This document shows, in pieces, positions 1 through 7,809 of a stretch of DNA of 46,598 nt (positions within the stretch are counted from its first letter, which is position 1; every line of letters starts with the position of its first letter). Both the position numbers and the translations under genes were made by a program. This DNA comes from Prevotella sp. UBA2456 (GTDB lineage Bacteria > Bacteroidota > Bacteroidia > Bacteroidales > Bacteroidaceae), in contig DDPY01000055.1 of assembly GCA_002342415.1 (NCBI GenBank), positions 37,107-83,704 on the forward strand. The letters are read 5' to 3'. The notes under the pieces are model-generated. The model made no database searches, was not told the DNA's origin, and saw only the letters and a list, made by a program, of their open reading frames with translations.

Positions 1-21
1 TAACCATTAGATGAATCGACC
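1..21 (-). tRNA. Partial tRNA, probably tRNA-Glu (5' end only)
   Basis: Read on the minus strand from 21 down to the window edge, the sequence gives a 7-base acceptor arm GGTCGAT, then TC, then a D-arm start ATCTAATGGTTA. This is the usual layout of bacterial tRNA-Glu 5' halves. The anticodon lies outside the window, so the identity is an inference; Gln is less likely. It would be the last gene of the minus-strand tRNA cluster seen here. Confidence 0.55.
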
Positions 22-58
22 AACGTTAGGTGCGCTCTCAGAGAAATCCCCTCGGCTG

Positions 59-145
59 CGGAAGGAGGGGGATTCGAACCCCCGGTACGGGAACCCGTAC
101 GGCAGTTTAGCAAACTGCTGGTTTCAGCCACTCACCCATCCTTCC
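59..145 (-). tRNA. tRNA-Ser (anticodon GCU)
   Basis: On the minus strand the acceptor arm GGAAGGA (145-139) pairs with TCCTTCC (66-60), with discriminator G at 59. The anticodon loop TTTGCTAA carries GCT. A long variable arm (CGTACGGG/CCCGTACG type) is typical of serine tRNAs, and the T-arm GGTTCGAATCC is intact. The CCA end is not encoded. A TAnnTTTG promoter lies upstream at 196-203. It reads AGC and AGT codons. Confidence 0.95.
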
Positions 146-195
146 TTGAGGACCTGGAGTTAGAAACCGTGGGGTTATCTCCTTGATTGCGGGTG

Positions 196-227
196 CAAAG
201 GTACAACTATTTTTTGAACCCTGCAAA
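196..227 (-). promoter_or_regulatory. Promoter for tRNA-Ser
   Basis: The minus strand has TACCTTTG at 203-196, matching the Bacteroides -7 consensus TAnnTTTG, and TTTG at 227-224 exactly 20 bases upstream, matching the -33 box. It directs transcription toward the Ser and Glu tRNAs. Confidence 0.7.
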
Positions 228-283
228 TTTTTCTCGGTTTTTTTTCATTCTTCCATCATTTTTTCTTTTTCACCCTTTTCTGA

Positions 284-359
284 TGGAGCGGAATACGGGA
301 CTCGAACCCGCGACCCTCGGCTTGGGAAGCCAATGCTCTACCAACTGAGCTAATTCCGC
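284..359 (-). tRNA. tRNA-Gly (anticodon CCC)
   Basis: On the minus strand GCGGAAT (from 359) pairs with ATTCCGC, followed by discriminator T and an encoded CCA (286-284). D-arm GCTCAGTTGGTAGAGC, anticodon stem TTGGC/GCCGA with loop TTCCCAA give anticodon CCC, and the T-loop is GGGTTCGAGTCCC. It reads GGG. Unlike the neighbouring Ser and Thr tRNAs it encodes CCA. No clear promoter of its own was seen in 361-451, so it may depend on partial readthrough of the Thr tRNA terminator. Confidence 0.95.
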
Positions 360-451
360 CTCTTATCATTCTGGGCTGGGATTTTAGCCTTTGCCTCTGT
401 ACTTTCTGCATTTTCTTGGATGCGGAGTGGGAGATGCAGCGTAAAATCAAA

Positions 452-475
452 AGAGCCAGACTTTACTCTGACTCT
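452..475 (-). terminator. Hairpin downstream of tRNA-Thr
   Basis: On the minus strand AGAGTCAGA (475-467) pairs with TCTGGCTCT (460-452) in a 9-bp stem with one G-T pair and a 6-base loop. It is followed by a moderately T-rich stretch (TTGATTTTA). Probably a rho-independent terminator, possibly leaky enough to supply the downstream Gly tRNA. Confidence 0.5.
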
Positions 476-491
476 TGTTTAGAAGGAAATG

Positions 492-564
<73 letters not shown>

Positions 565-599
565 AACCTTTCAAAGAACTCTTTGCTCGAAAGCGAGTG

Positions 600-631
600 C
601 AAAGGTAATACTTTTTTCCGTAACTGCCAAA
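600..631 (-). promoter_or_regulatory. Promoter for tRNA-Thr
   Basis: The minus strand carries TACCTTTG at 607-600 and TTTG at 631-628 with a 20-base spacer. This is a full Bacteroides-type promoter just upstream of the tRNA. Confidence 0.7.
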
Positions 632-641
632 TCTTTTTGCC

Positions 642-3452
642 TTAAAGTTTCTCTTTTAAGAATTTTCCTGTCAGACTCTTCTCGTTGGCGGCTATTTGTT
701 CGGGTGTTCCGCAGGCCACCAGCTGTCCGCCGCCGTCACCTCCGTCGGGGCCCATGTCTATGATATAGTCGGCACATTTGATGATTTCCATGTTGTGCTC
801 GACAATCAGAATGGAATGCCCTCGCTCTATCAGCGCATTGAAGGAAGCAAGCAGTCGCTCGATGTCGTGGAAGTGAAGACCCGTGGTCGGCTCGTCGAAT
901 ATAAACAGGGTAGGCTCCTGTTTCTCTTGTCCGATGAAATAGGCCAGCTTCACGCGTTGGTTTTCACCGCCCGAGAGTGTAGCCGAGTTCTGTCCCAGCT
1001 TGATATACCCCAGTCCTACGTCTTCGAGGGGCTTCAGCCGGTTGACTATCGTCTTCTGTCCATGTGTGCCAAAGAACTCGATGGCCTCCGTAATGGTCAT
1101 GTTCAGCACGTCGTCAATGTTCTTGCCTTCGTAGCGCACATCCAGGATGTCGCGCTTGAAGCGGTGCCCGTGACAGGCTTCGCACTGCAGGACGAGGTCG
1201 GCCATAAACTGCATCTCCACGGTGATAACACCGGCACCCTTGCACTCGTCACACCGGCCGCCGTCGGCATTGAACGAGAAATACTGGGAGGTGAAGTTCA
1301 TCTGCTTGGACAGCGGCTGGTCGGCAAACAGGTCGCGGATGGCATCATACGCTTTCACGTAGGTTGCCGGGTTCGAGCGTGTTGACTTGCCTATCGGATT
1401 CTGGTCGACAAACTCCACGTGCCTGATGGCTTCGTAATCACCGGCCAGTCCCATGTATTCGCCCGGTGCGTCATACACCTCGCCAAGGTGTCGCTTCAGG
1501 GAAGGGTAGAGGATGCCCTTCACCAAGGATGACTTGCCACTGCCGGAAACCCCGGTAACCACTGTCATCACATTCAGGGGGAAGTCGACATCAATACCTT
1601 TCAGATTGTTCATGCGCGCGCCCTTTATTGTAATCTTCTGGTTCCAGGGGCGGCGGCTCTTGGGCACGGGTATCTGGTCGGTGTGTGTAAGATAGCGGAC
1701 GGTGTAGCTTTGGGGATATTTCTCCAGCGATTGTTTGTTGATGTCCTGCGCTGTACCTTCAAAGACGATTTCGCCGCCCAGCCGTCCTGCGTCCGGACCG
1801 ACATCTATCAGATAGTCGGCAGCGCGCATGATCTCTTCATCGTGCTCGACGATGACTACCGTATTGCCTATATCACGTAGTTCCTTCAGCACCTTGATGA
1901 GCCTGTCGGTATCCCGTGAGTGTAGGCCGATACTCGGCTCGTCCAGGATATACAAGGACCCCACCAGCGAAGAACCCAGCGAGGTCGTCAGGTTGATGCG
2001 CTGGCTCTCGCCGCCACTGAGCGAGTTCGACATGCGGTTCAGTGTCAGGTAGCCGAGACCGACATCCAGCAGGAATTGCAGTCGGGAATTGATTTCCGTA
2101 AGCAATCGTTTGCCTATCTGTTTCTCTTGTTCCGACAGTTCAAGCTGGTTGAACCATTCCTTAAGCCTGACAATGGGCATCTGCACCAAGTCGGTGATGC
2201 TGCGACCGCCAATCTTCACATAGTCAGCCTCTGGCTTGAGTCGTGTGCCGTGACATTTCGGACAGGTCGTCTTGCCCCGGTAGCGCGACAGCATGACCCG
2301 GTACTGTATCTTGTACTGGCTCTCGGTAACCATCTGGAAGAACGCGTCGATACACACCTTGTCATGGATATCCTTGCCGCGTTCTGACGGCAGACCGTGC
2401 CACAGCTGGTCTTTCTGCTTCTGTGTCAGGTTGTAGTACGGCTCGAAGATGGGGAAGTCGTCTTGGGCTGCCCGACGGCAAAACTCCTCTTTCCACATCT
2501 TCATCTTCTCTCCGTGCCAGCACACCACACAGCCGTCATAGACCGACAGCGTAGAGTTGGGAATGACCAAATGCTCGTCGATACCGATGATTTTTCCAAA
2601 TCCCTGGCATTCCGGGCAGGCTCCAACCGGCGAGTTAAATGAGAAGAGCTGGTCGCTGGGCTCCTCGAAGGTCATGCCGTCGGCCTCGAAGCGCATGGAG
2701 AAGTCGTAGCAGATATTTGAAGGCAGGAACATCAGCCTGCATTCGCCATTACCCTCATAGAAAGCCGTCTCAGAAGAGTCTACCAGTCGCGAGACGACAT
2801 CCTTGGCATCGTCCACCGACAGGCGGTCTATCACCAGGTAGAGTTGCTGGCTACCGGATGCCGGCTCTTGGCTTTCAGCCAGATAGTCGTCTATCCGCAC
2901 AATATTCCCGTTGACGGCCATGCGGGCATATCCGTTCTGCAGATACAGCTTCAGTTGCTGTTCCATCGTGCGGCCTTCGGTCAAATGGATGGGGGCCATC
3001 ACCACATATTTCGTGCCTGGGGCATACTGGCGCGTACACGCTATAATATCCTCCGTCGAATGTTTCTTCACTTCCTGTCCGCTGATGGGCGAATAGGTCC
3101 TGCCGATGCGGGCATACAGCAGGCGCAGGTATTCGTATATCTCCGTGGTAGTGCCCACCGTGCTTCTGGGGTTGCGCGAGATGACCTTCTGTTCTATCGC
3201 GATAGCGGGGGGAATGCCACGGATAAAGTCGCACTCAGGTTTGTTCATCCGTCCAAGGAACTGCCGGGCATAGCTCGAGAGGCTCTCTACATATCGGCAC
3301 TGCCCTTCGGCATACAGCGTGTCGAACGCCAGCGACGATTTGCCGCTTCCGGATACTCCTGCCACCACTACCAGCTGGTTGCGTGGAATCTTTACATTGA
3401 TATTCTTCAGATTATTGACTCTTGCACCTTTTATTTCGATATAGTCACTCAT
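642..3452 (-). CDS. uvrA: UvrA, excinuclease ABC subunit A
   Basis: The 936-residue product is the DNA-damage recognition ATPase of nucleotide excision repair, which loads UvrB at lesions. Two ABC modules are visible: Walker A GVSGSGKSS near residues 32-40 and again near 634-642, and signatures LSGGESQR (about 477) and LSGGENQR (about 826). Zinc-binding CxxC pairs are CPEC (about 280), CPKC (about 396), CDEC (about 735) and CEAC (about 756). The start is placed at MSDYIEIKG because the frame's upstream extension runs through the promoter at 3492-3499 and matches no UvrA. Bacteroidota often carry two UvrA paralogues; which one this is cannot be told here. In the usual EGQRRYVES motif the first Arg is Cys (EGQCRYVES). 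Confidence 0.95.
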   Translation of the reverse strand: MSDYIEIKGARVNNLKNINVKIPRNQLVVVAGVSGSGKSSLAFDTLYAEGQCRYVESLSSYARQFLGRMNKPECDFIRGIPPAIAIEQKVISRNPRSTVGTTTEIYEYLRLLYARIGRTYSPISGQEVKKHSTEDIIACTRQYAPGTKYVVMAPIHLTEGRTMEQQLKLYLQNGYARMAVNGNIVRIDDYLAESQEPASGSQQLYLVIDRLSVDDAKDVVSRLVDSSETAFYEGNGECRLMFLPSNICYDFSMRFEADGMTFEEPSDQLFSFNSPVGACPECQGFGKIIGIDEHLVIPNSTLSVYDGCVVCWHGEKMKMWKEEFCRRAAQDDFPIFEPYYNLTQKQKDQLWHGLPSERGKDIHDKVCIDAFFQMVTESQYKIQYRVMLSRYRGKTTCPKCHGTRLKPEADYVKIGGRSITDLVQMPIVRLKEWFNQLELSEQEKQIGKRLLTEINSRLQFLLDVGLGYLTLNRMSNSLSGGESQRINLTTSLGSSLVGSLYILDEPSIGLHSRDTDRLIKVLKELRDIGNTVVIVEHDEEIMRAADYLIDVGPDAGRLGGEIVFEGTAQDINKQSLEKYPQSYTVRYLTHTDQIPVPKSRRPWNQKITIKGARMNNLKGIDVDFPLNVMTVVTGVSGSGKSSLVKGILYPSLKRHLGEVYDAPGEYMGLAGDYEAIRHVEFVDQNPIGKSTRSNPATYVKAYDAIRDLFADQPLSKQMNFTSQYFSFNADGGRCDECKGAGVITVEMQFMADLVLQCEACHGHRFKRDILDVRYEGKNIDDVLNMTITEAIEFFGTHGQKTIVNRLKPLEDVGLGYIKLGQNSATLSGGENQRVKLAYFIGQEKQEPTLFIFDEPTTGLHFHDIERLLASFNALIERGHSILIVEHNMEIIKCADYIIDMGPDGGDGGGQLVACGTPEQIAANEKSLTGKFLKEKL

Positions 3453-3491
3453 GCGCGTACCTTCGATATATTCTGTTTTTATTTGAGCGTC

Positions 3492-3523
3492 CAAAGGTAC
3501 GAAAAAAAAGTGAGCCAACCAAA
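3492..3523 (-). promoter_or_regulatory. uvrA promoter, embedded in the uxaB terminator
   Basis: The minus strand has TACCTTTG at 3499-3492 with TTTG at 3523-3520, spacer 20 bases. The -33 box sits at the loop and 3' arm of the uxaB terminator hairpin, and the terminator T-tract forms part of the spacer. Confidence 0.7.
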
Positions 3524-3537
3524 CGGTCGGCCCACTT
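3502..3537 (-). terminator. Terminator of uxaB
   Basis: On the minus strand AAGTGGGCCGACC (3537-3525) pairs with GGTTGGCTCACTT (3520-3508), 13 pairs including two G-T, with loop GTTT. It runs into an eight-T tract at 3509-3502. This is a classical rho-independent terminator 25 bases after the uxaB stop. Confidence 0.85.
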
Positions 3538-3562
3538 TTCTTATCAGTAATTCCTAAATAGC

Positions 3563-5002
3563 TTACAGAATAGTCTTCACTGCATCGAGCATACCCTTCT
3601 CCTGGATGAGGTCGAGGTACTGCTTTACCATTGCGTTCAGACCCTTCACCTTGTTCAGGTCCTCCTGCCAGATGAATTCTGCGCCCAGCACGCCGTCGGT
3701 AACCTTCTGCGTATCGCCGGTAGCCCACAGATCCTTCAACAGGTCCATAATCTTCTGGTCGTCGTTGGGAACAATTTCCACTCCGTCGGCACGCTTGCCA
3801 CCCTTGTAGTAGGTGATGATGGCAGCCAGACCGAATACCAGACCCTTAGGCAGCTCGCCCTTGCGCTCCAGATAGGTCTTTACGCCGGGCAGGTCGCGAG
3901 CCTGGAACTTGGGGAATGAGTTCAGCATGATGCTGGTCACCTGATGATCGACAAACGGGTTGTCAAAGCGCTCCAACACATCGCCGGCAAACTTCTCCAA
4001 CTCTTCCATCGGCAGGTCGAGGGTCTGCATCAGCTCGTCGAATTGTACCTTGTGGATATACTTCGAGATGACCTCGTGGTTGCAGGCATCGCGAACGATG
4101 TTGACACCGCTCAGGAAGGCAACAGGGCTCAGCACGGTGTGCGGACCGTTCAGCAGCGTCACCTTACGCTTGTGGTAAGGCTCCTCTGAGGGTACGAACA
4201 GCACGTGCAGGCCAGCCTTGTCGGCGGGGAACTCGTTGGCCACTTCCTTCGGAGCCTCGATGACCCACAGGTGGAAGTTCTCGGCCTGTACGACAAGATT
4301 GTCGCGATAGCCCACCTTCTCCTGAATCTGGGCAATCTCCTTGCGGGGGAATCCGGGAACGATACGGTCAACGAGGGTGGCATATACGCCGCAGCACTCG
4401 TCGAACCACTTCTTGAAGTCAGCAGGCAGCTGCCACAGTTCGATGTATTTGTTGATGCAGTCCTTCAGCACGTGGCCATTGAGGAAGATCAGCTCGCAGG
4501 GGAAGATGATGAGTCCCTTCGTGGGGTCGCCGTTGAAGGTCTGCCAGCGGCGATACAGCAGCTGAACCAGTTTGCCGGGATACGAAGAGGCGGGTTTGTC
4601 CTCCAGTTTGCAGGCGGGGTCGAAGGCGATACCGGCCTCTGTGGTGTTCGAGATTACGAAACGAATCTCGGGCTGGTCGGCCAGTGCCATGAAGGCATCG
4701 TTCTGAGTGTAGGGGTTCAGCGCACGGCTGATGACATCGATACGCTCCAGCGTGTTCACGGGCTTGCCGTTCTCGCGGCCCTGCAGATTAACGTGATACA
4801 GGCAGTCCTGGCCGTTCAGCCATTCCACCATACCCTTATCAATGGGCTGTACCACTACGACGCTACCGTTGAAGTTGGTCTTCTGGTCCATGTTCCAGAT
4901 AATCCAATCAACGAATGCACGGAGGAAATTACCCTCACCAAACTGAATCACCTTTTCAGGCATAACGCTCTTCGGAGCAAAATGTTTGTTTAACGGTTTC
5001 AT
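3563..5002 (-). CDS. uxaB: UxaB, tagaturonate reductase (altronate oxidoreductase)
   Basis: This 479-residue protein belongs to the mannitol dehydrogenase family. It interconverts D-tagaturonate and D-altronate with NAD(H), a cytosolic step of galacturonate (pectin) catabolism. The N-terminal nucleotide-binding region reads KVIQFGEGNFLRAFVDW (from residue 18); later segments LIIFPCELIFLNG and VTLLNGPHTVLSP are typical of the family. Length fits UxaB (about 480). The start MKPLNKHF is chosen; an in-frame extension 15 codons upstream overlaps the -7 box at 5045-5052 and is rejected. The partner genes uxaC and uxaA are not in the window, so it is a lone gene between its own promoter and terminator. 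An SGNH esterase of the rhamnogalacturonan type at 37725 fits pectin use. Confidence 0.9.
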   Translation of the reverse strand: MKPLNKHFAPKSVMPEKVIQFGEGNFLRAFVDWIIWNMDQKTNFNGSVVVVQPIDKGMVEWLNGQDCLYHVNLQGRENGKPVNTLERIDVISRALNPYTQNDAFMALADQPEIRFVISNTTEAGIAFDPACKLEDKPASSYPGKLVQLLYRRWQTFNGDPTKGLIIFPCELIFLNGHVLKDCINKYIELWQLPADFKKWFDECCGVYATLVDRIVPGFPRKEIAQIQEKVGYRDNLVVQAENFHLWVIEAPKEVANEFPADKAGLHVLFVPSEEPYHKRKVTLLNGPHTVLSPVAFLSGVNIVRDACNHEVISKYIHKVQFDELMQTLDLPMEELEKFAGDVLERFDNPFVDHQVTSIMLNSFPKFQARDLPGVKTYLERKGELPKGLVFGLAAIITYYKGGKRADGVEIVPNDDQKIMDLLKDLWATGDTQKVTDGVLGAEFIWQEDLNKVKGLNAMVKQYLDLIQEKGMLDAVKTIL

Positions 5003-5044
5003 ATTACTGTTATGTTTTATAAGAGTTTGTTTTTTTAGTGCATG

Positions 5045-5052
5045 CAAAGATA
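5045..5052 (-). promoter_or_regulatory. uxaB -7 box
   Basis: The minus strand reads TATCTTTG at 5052-5045, matching TAnnTTTG. No TTG is found at the expected -33 distance; that position is occupied by a 7-bp tandem repeat at 5071-5091. Confidence 0.5.
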
Positions 5053-5070
5053 CGATATTTAATGTAGAAA

Positions 5071-5091
5071 GAAGAATGAAGAATGAAGAAT
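5071..5091. repeat. 7-bp x3 tandem repeat (GAAGAAT)
   Basis: GAAGAAT occurs three times without a break. It covers the -33 region of the uxaB promoter. A change in copy number would shift that region by 7 bases. Confidence 0.9.
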
Positions 5092-5092
5092 T

Positions 5093-5114
5093 TGCAAGCT
5101 CCTTGCAGTTTTTT
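5093..5114. terminator. Possible terminator after thrC
   Basis: TGCAAG (5093-5098) and CTTGCA (5102-5107) form a 6-bp stem with a 3-base loop. On the plus strand it is followed by GTTTTTT; on the minus strand, where thrC ends at 5160, it is followed by AAATTCTTC. The T-tract favours the plus strand, so its role for thrC is uncertain. Confidence 0.35.
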
Positions 5115-5159
5115 AACGTTTCACTTCATTCTGCACCCTTCTTCTGTAGTCTCTCCGAC

Positions 5160-6509
5160 TTACTGGCGCATCAGATAGGCCTTGAAGTCGGCAAAGTCCT
5201 TGCTCATGGCAACGCTCTGCTTCTCGCCCTCCATAAATGCCTTCAGGCGCGCGGGAATCTCAATGTCCGTACCCAGGATGTCGTCTACCTTCTCCTTGAA
5301 TTTGGCCGGATGGGCCGTCTCGCAGAATACGCCGATCTCGCCGGGTTTCAGTCCGTCCTTCAGTGCCTGGTAGCCGCAGGCTCCGTGTGGGTCGAGCACA
5401 TAGCCCGTCTCCTCGTAGCACTGCTGCATGGTCTTGCGAATCTGGTCGTCGCTATAGGTGGCGCCGCTGATCAGGCTGGTGATGGCCTGATGGGTCTCCT
5501 CGGCATTGCGCTGGCCGTTCTTCGAGTAGAGGTTCAGGATACGGGCAAAGTTCGACGGGTCGCCCACATCCATTGCGTTGGCCAGGGTCTGTATGCTGGC
5601 TTTGGGCTCGTATTTGCCTGTCTGCAGGTATTTATAGAAGATGTCGTTGGCGTTGTTGGCAGCGATGAAACGCTTGATGGGCAGTCCCATCTCGTGGCCA
5701 AACAGGGCGGAGCAGATGTTGCCGAAGTTACCCGAGGGCACGCACATCACCAGCTCGTCGGCCTTGCCTAAGGCCTTCATGCGGGCATAGGCATTGAAAT
5801 AGTAGAATGCCTGGGGCAGGAAGCGTGCCACATTGATGGAGTTGGCCGATGTCAGCTTCATGTGCTGGTTCAGTTCGGCATCCATGAATGCCGACTTCAC
5901 CAATGCTTGGCAGTCATCGAACACGCCATCCACCTCGATAGCGGTGATATTCTTGCCCAGGGTCGTGAACTGGCATTCCTGTATGGGGCTTACCTTGCCT
6001 TTAGGATAGAGCACATAGACATGGATGCCCTCCACACCGAGGAAGCCGTTGGCTACGGCACTGCCGGTATCGCCGCTGGTGGCTACCAGCACGTTGATGG
6101 GCTTGCTAGTAGTGCTAGTAATACTAGTTCCACTAGTTGTACTAGTAAAATAGCGCAATAGCCGCGCCATGAAACGGGCACCCACATCCTTGAATGCCAG
6201 CGTAGGCCCGTGGAAGAGCTCCAGGGCATAGATGTTGTCGGTGACCTTGACGACGGGACAGTCGAACGAGAGCGTGTCGTACACAATGTCCTGCAGGGCA
6301 TCGCCGTCGACATCGTCGCCAAAGAAATTGCTGGCTACGTTGTAGGCAATATCTTGGAACTTCATCGTTTCAATGTTGTCGAAGAACTGTCTGGGCAGCT
6401 TGTATATCTCTTCAGGCATATACAGGCCACGGTCTTCGGCCAAGCCTTTCACTACCGCCTTCTTGAGGTCGGCTATGGGCGCCTGCCCATTGGTGCTGTA
6501 ATATTTCAT
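5160..6509 (-). CDS. thrC: ThrC, threonine synthase
   Basis: A 449-residue PLP enzyme that converts O-phosphohomoserine to threonine. The PLP lysine is K107 in HGPTLAFKDVG, and LVATSGDTGSAVANG (about 141-155) is the phosphate/PLP-binding loop; SGNFGNI follows later. It is the last gene of thrA-kinase-thrC, starting 4 bases after the kinase stop. Oddity: residues 122-135 are a Thr/Ser-rich stretch encoded by five copies of a 9-bp repeat (each with CTAGT), just before the conserved LVATSGDTG motif. This segment is probably a surface loop expansion; the reading frame is intact. Confidence 0.95.
   Translation of the reverse strand: MKYYSTNGQAPIADLKKAVVKGLAEDRGLYMPEEIYKLPRQFFDNIETMKFQDIAYNVASNFFGDDVDGDALQDIVYDTLSFDCPVVKVTDNIYALELFHGPTLAFKDVGARFMARLLRYFTSTTSGTSITSTTSKPINVLVATSGDTGSAVANGFLGVEGIHVYVLYPKGKVSPIQECQFTTLGKNITAIEVDGVFDDCQALVKSAFMDAELNQHMKLTSANSINVARFLPQAFYYFNAYARMKALGKADELVMCVPSGNFGNICSALFGHEMGLPIKRFIAANNANDIFYKYLQTGKYEPKASIQTLANAMDVGDPSNFARILNLYSKNGQRNAEETHQAITSLISGATYSDDQIRKTMQQCYEETGYVLDPHGACGYQALKDGLKPGEIGVFCETAHPAKFKEKVDDILGTDIEIPARLKAFMEGEKQSVAMSKDFADFKAYLMRQ
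6106..6150. repeat. 9-bp x5 coding tandem repeat (CTAGT core)
   Basis: CTAGT occurs at 6106, 6115, 6124, 6133 and 6142, an exact 9-bp period (three codons). On the minus strand it encodes a run of Thr-Ser-X units in ThrC. The remaining four bases of each unit vary between copies. Confidence 0.9.
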
Positions 6510-6513
6510 AAGC

Positions 6514-7809
6514 CTAATCTATTTTCATCAGTTCGTTCATAAATTCATTCAGGCGCAGCAGTCCGTAGCTTCCGCTGACGCACGATTCTTCGTCGTACTG
6601 CTGTACCTCGTCGGCCTCGATACCCTTGTGCCAGATGATGAAAGGCACAGGTTCATTCACGTGGATGCGCATTTCCACGGGAGTGGGGTGGTCTGGCAGA
6701 ATCGCCATGCACACGGGTTCGCCCATCTGTCCGATAGCATCGAGGATAGGTTTAATCAGTCGTTTATCCAAATAGTCGATGGCCCTGAGTTTCAAGTCTA
6801 TATCACCGTCGTGCCCAGCTTCGTCGGTGGCCTCTACGTGGACGAAGACGAAGTCGTCCGTCTTTAGGGCGTCTATGGCTGCCTGGGCCTTCCCTTCATA
6901 GTTGGTGTTGGCCAGCCCTGTGGCTCCCGGCACCTTGATGATGCGCAGGCCGGCATATCGGCCGATGCCTTGGATCAGGTCTACCGCTGAGATGACGGCT
7001 CCGCTCTTGACTTGTGGATATTGCTGCATCAGCGTCTGCATTTCCGGGCGGTAACCGCCGCTCCAGGGCCAGATGCTGTTAGCCTGGCGCTCGCCGAGGC
7101 GGGCTTTCTCGAGGTTGTAGGGATGCGCGGACAGCAGCTCCTGGGACTTGAGGATGAGGGTGTTGAGGAGGTCGGCGGTTTGCTCGGGAGAGAGACGGAA
7201 ACCTGCAGGAGAATCAGCGGGCACAGGGGCTGAATCGACGGCAGCGTCCGCGGGGGCAGGCTTTACTAAGAGGGGGCGCCAAGGCTCGTTGGGATGGTCG
7301 TGGGGTGGGGCGCAGACGATGTGCTTGTTGCCGCCCTTGATGACCAGCAGATGGCGATACTGTATGCCCGTGACAAACTTCACACGCTCGCAACCTTGCT
7401 CGCGGTTGATGGGTGCTGCCAGACGGTCGTTCAGATACTGGATGAGCACACGCGCATCCTCTGTCTCCAGATTGCCGCCGTTGTGGGTGATAATCTTGCC
7501 GTCCTCCAAGGTAATGATGTTGCAGCGGATGGCCATGTCGTCATCGGCCATATCGTAGCCAATGCTGGCAGCCTCCAACGGTCCGCGCCCTTCGTACACC
7601 TTGTTCAGGTCGTAGCCCAGGATGGCAGTGTTGGCTACTTCGCTGCCCGGCGGGAATCCTTCGGGAACAGTAATCAGTCGGCCCGTGCGTCCTTCACGAG
7701 CCAACTGATTCATATATTGCGGTCGGGCATATTGCAACAGAGTTTTGTTGCCCAGGCTTGCTACCTTGTGGTCAGCCATGCCGTCGCCTAATATAATAAT
7801 GTGCTTCAT
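6514..7809 (-). CDS. Probable homoserine kinase, alkaline phosphatase superfamily (ApgM/iPGM-like)
   Basis: The 431-residue product resembles cofactor-independent phosphoglycerate mutases of the archaeal type and the family known as proposed homoserine kinase (TIGR02535). Metal-site motifs are LGDGMAD (7-13), PGSEVANTAILGYD (54-67), HVEATDEAGHDGD and LPDHPTP. Its position between thrA and thrC, with no GHMP-type thrB seen, supports homoserine phosphorylation, the missing step. Family membership is clear; the substrate is inferred from context. Its ATG overlaps the thrA stop by one base (TGATG), implying translational coupling. Residues 183-203 are an Ala/Pro-rich linker (KPAPADAAVDSAPVPADS) that looks like an insertion. 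The alternative, a glycolytic phosphoglycerate mutase, is less likely here. Confidence 0.8.
   Translation of the reverse strand: MKHIIILGDGMADHKVASLGNKTLLQYARPQYMNQLAREGRTGRLITVPEGFPPGSEVANTAILGYDLNKVYEGRGPLEAASIGYDMADDDMAIRCNIITLEDGKIITHNGGNLETEDARVLIQYLNDRLAAPINREQGCERVKFVTGIQYRHLLVIKGGNKHIVCAPPHDHPNEPWRPLLVKPAPADAAVDSAPVPADSPAGFRLSPEQTADLLNTLILKSQELLSAHPYNLEKARLGERQANSIWPWSGGYRPEMQTLMQQYPQVKSGAVISAVDLIQGIGRYAGLRIIKVPGATGLANTNYEGKAQAAIDALKTDDFVFVHVEATDEAGHDGDIDLKLRAIDYLDKRLIKPILDAIGQMGEPVCMAILPDHPTPVEMRIHVNEPVPFIIWHKGIEADEVQQYDEESCVSGSYGLLRLNEFMNELMKID

Noticed and set aside
256..450. 64-codon open frame over the tRNA-Gly region
   Set aside because: It spans the tRNA-Gly gene and its flanks and has no protein features.
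3453..3728. In-frame N-terminal extension of uvrA
   Set aside because: It runs through the uvrA promoter, the uxaB terminator and into uxaB; UvrA proteins start at the MSDYIEIKG equivalent.
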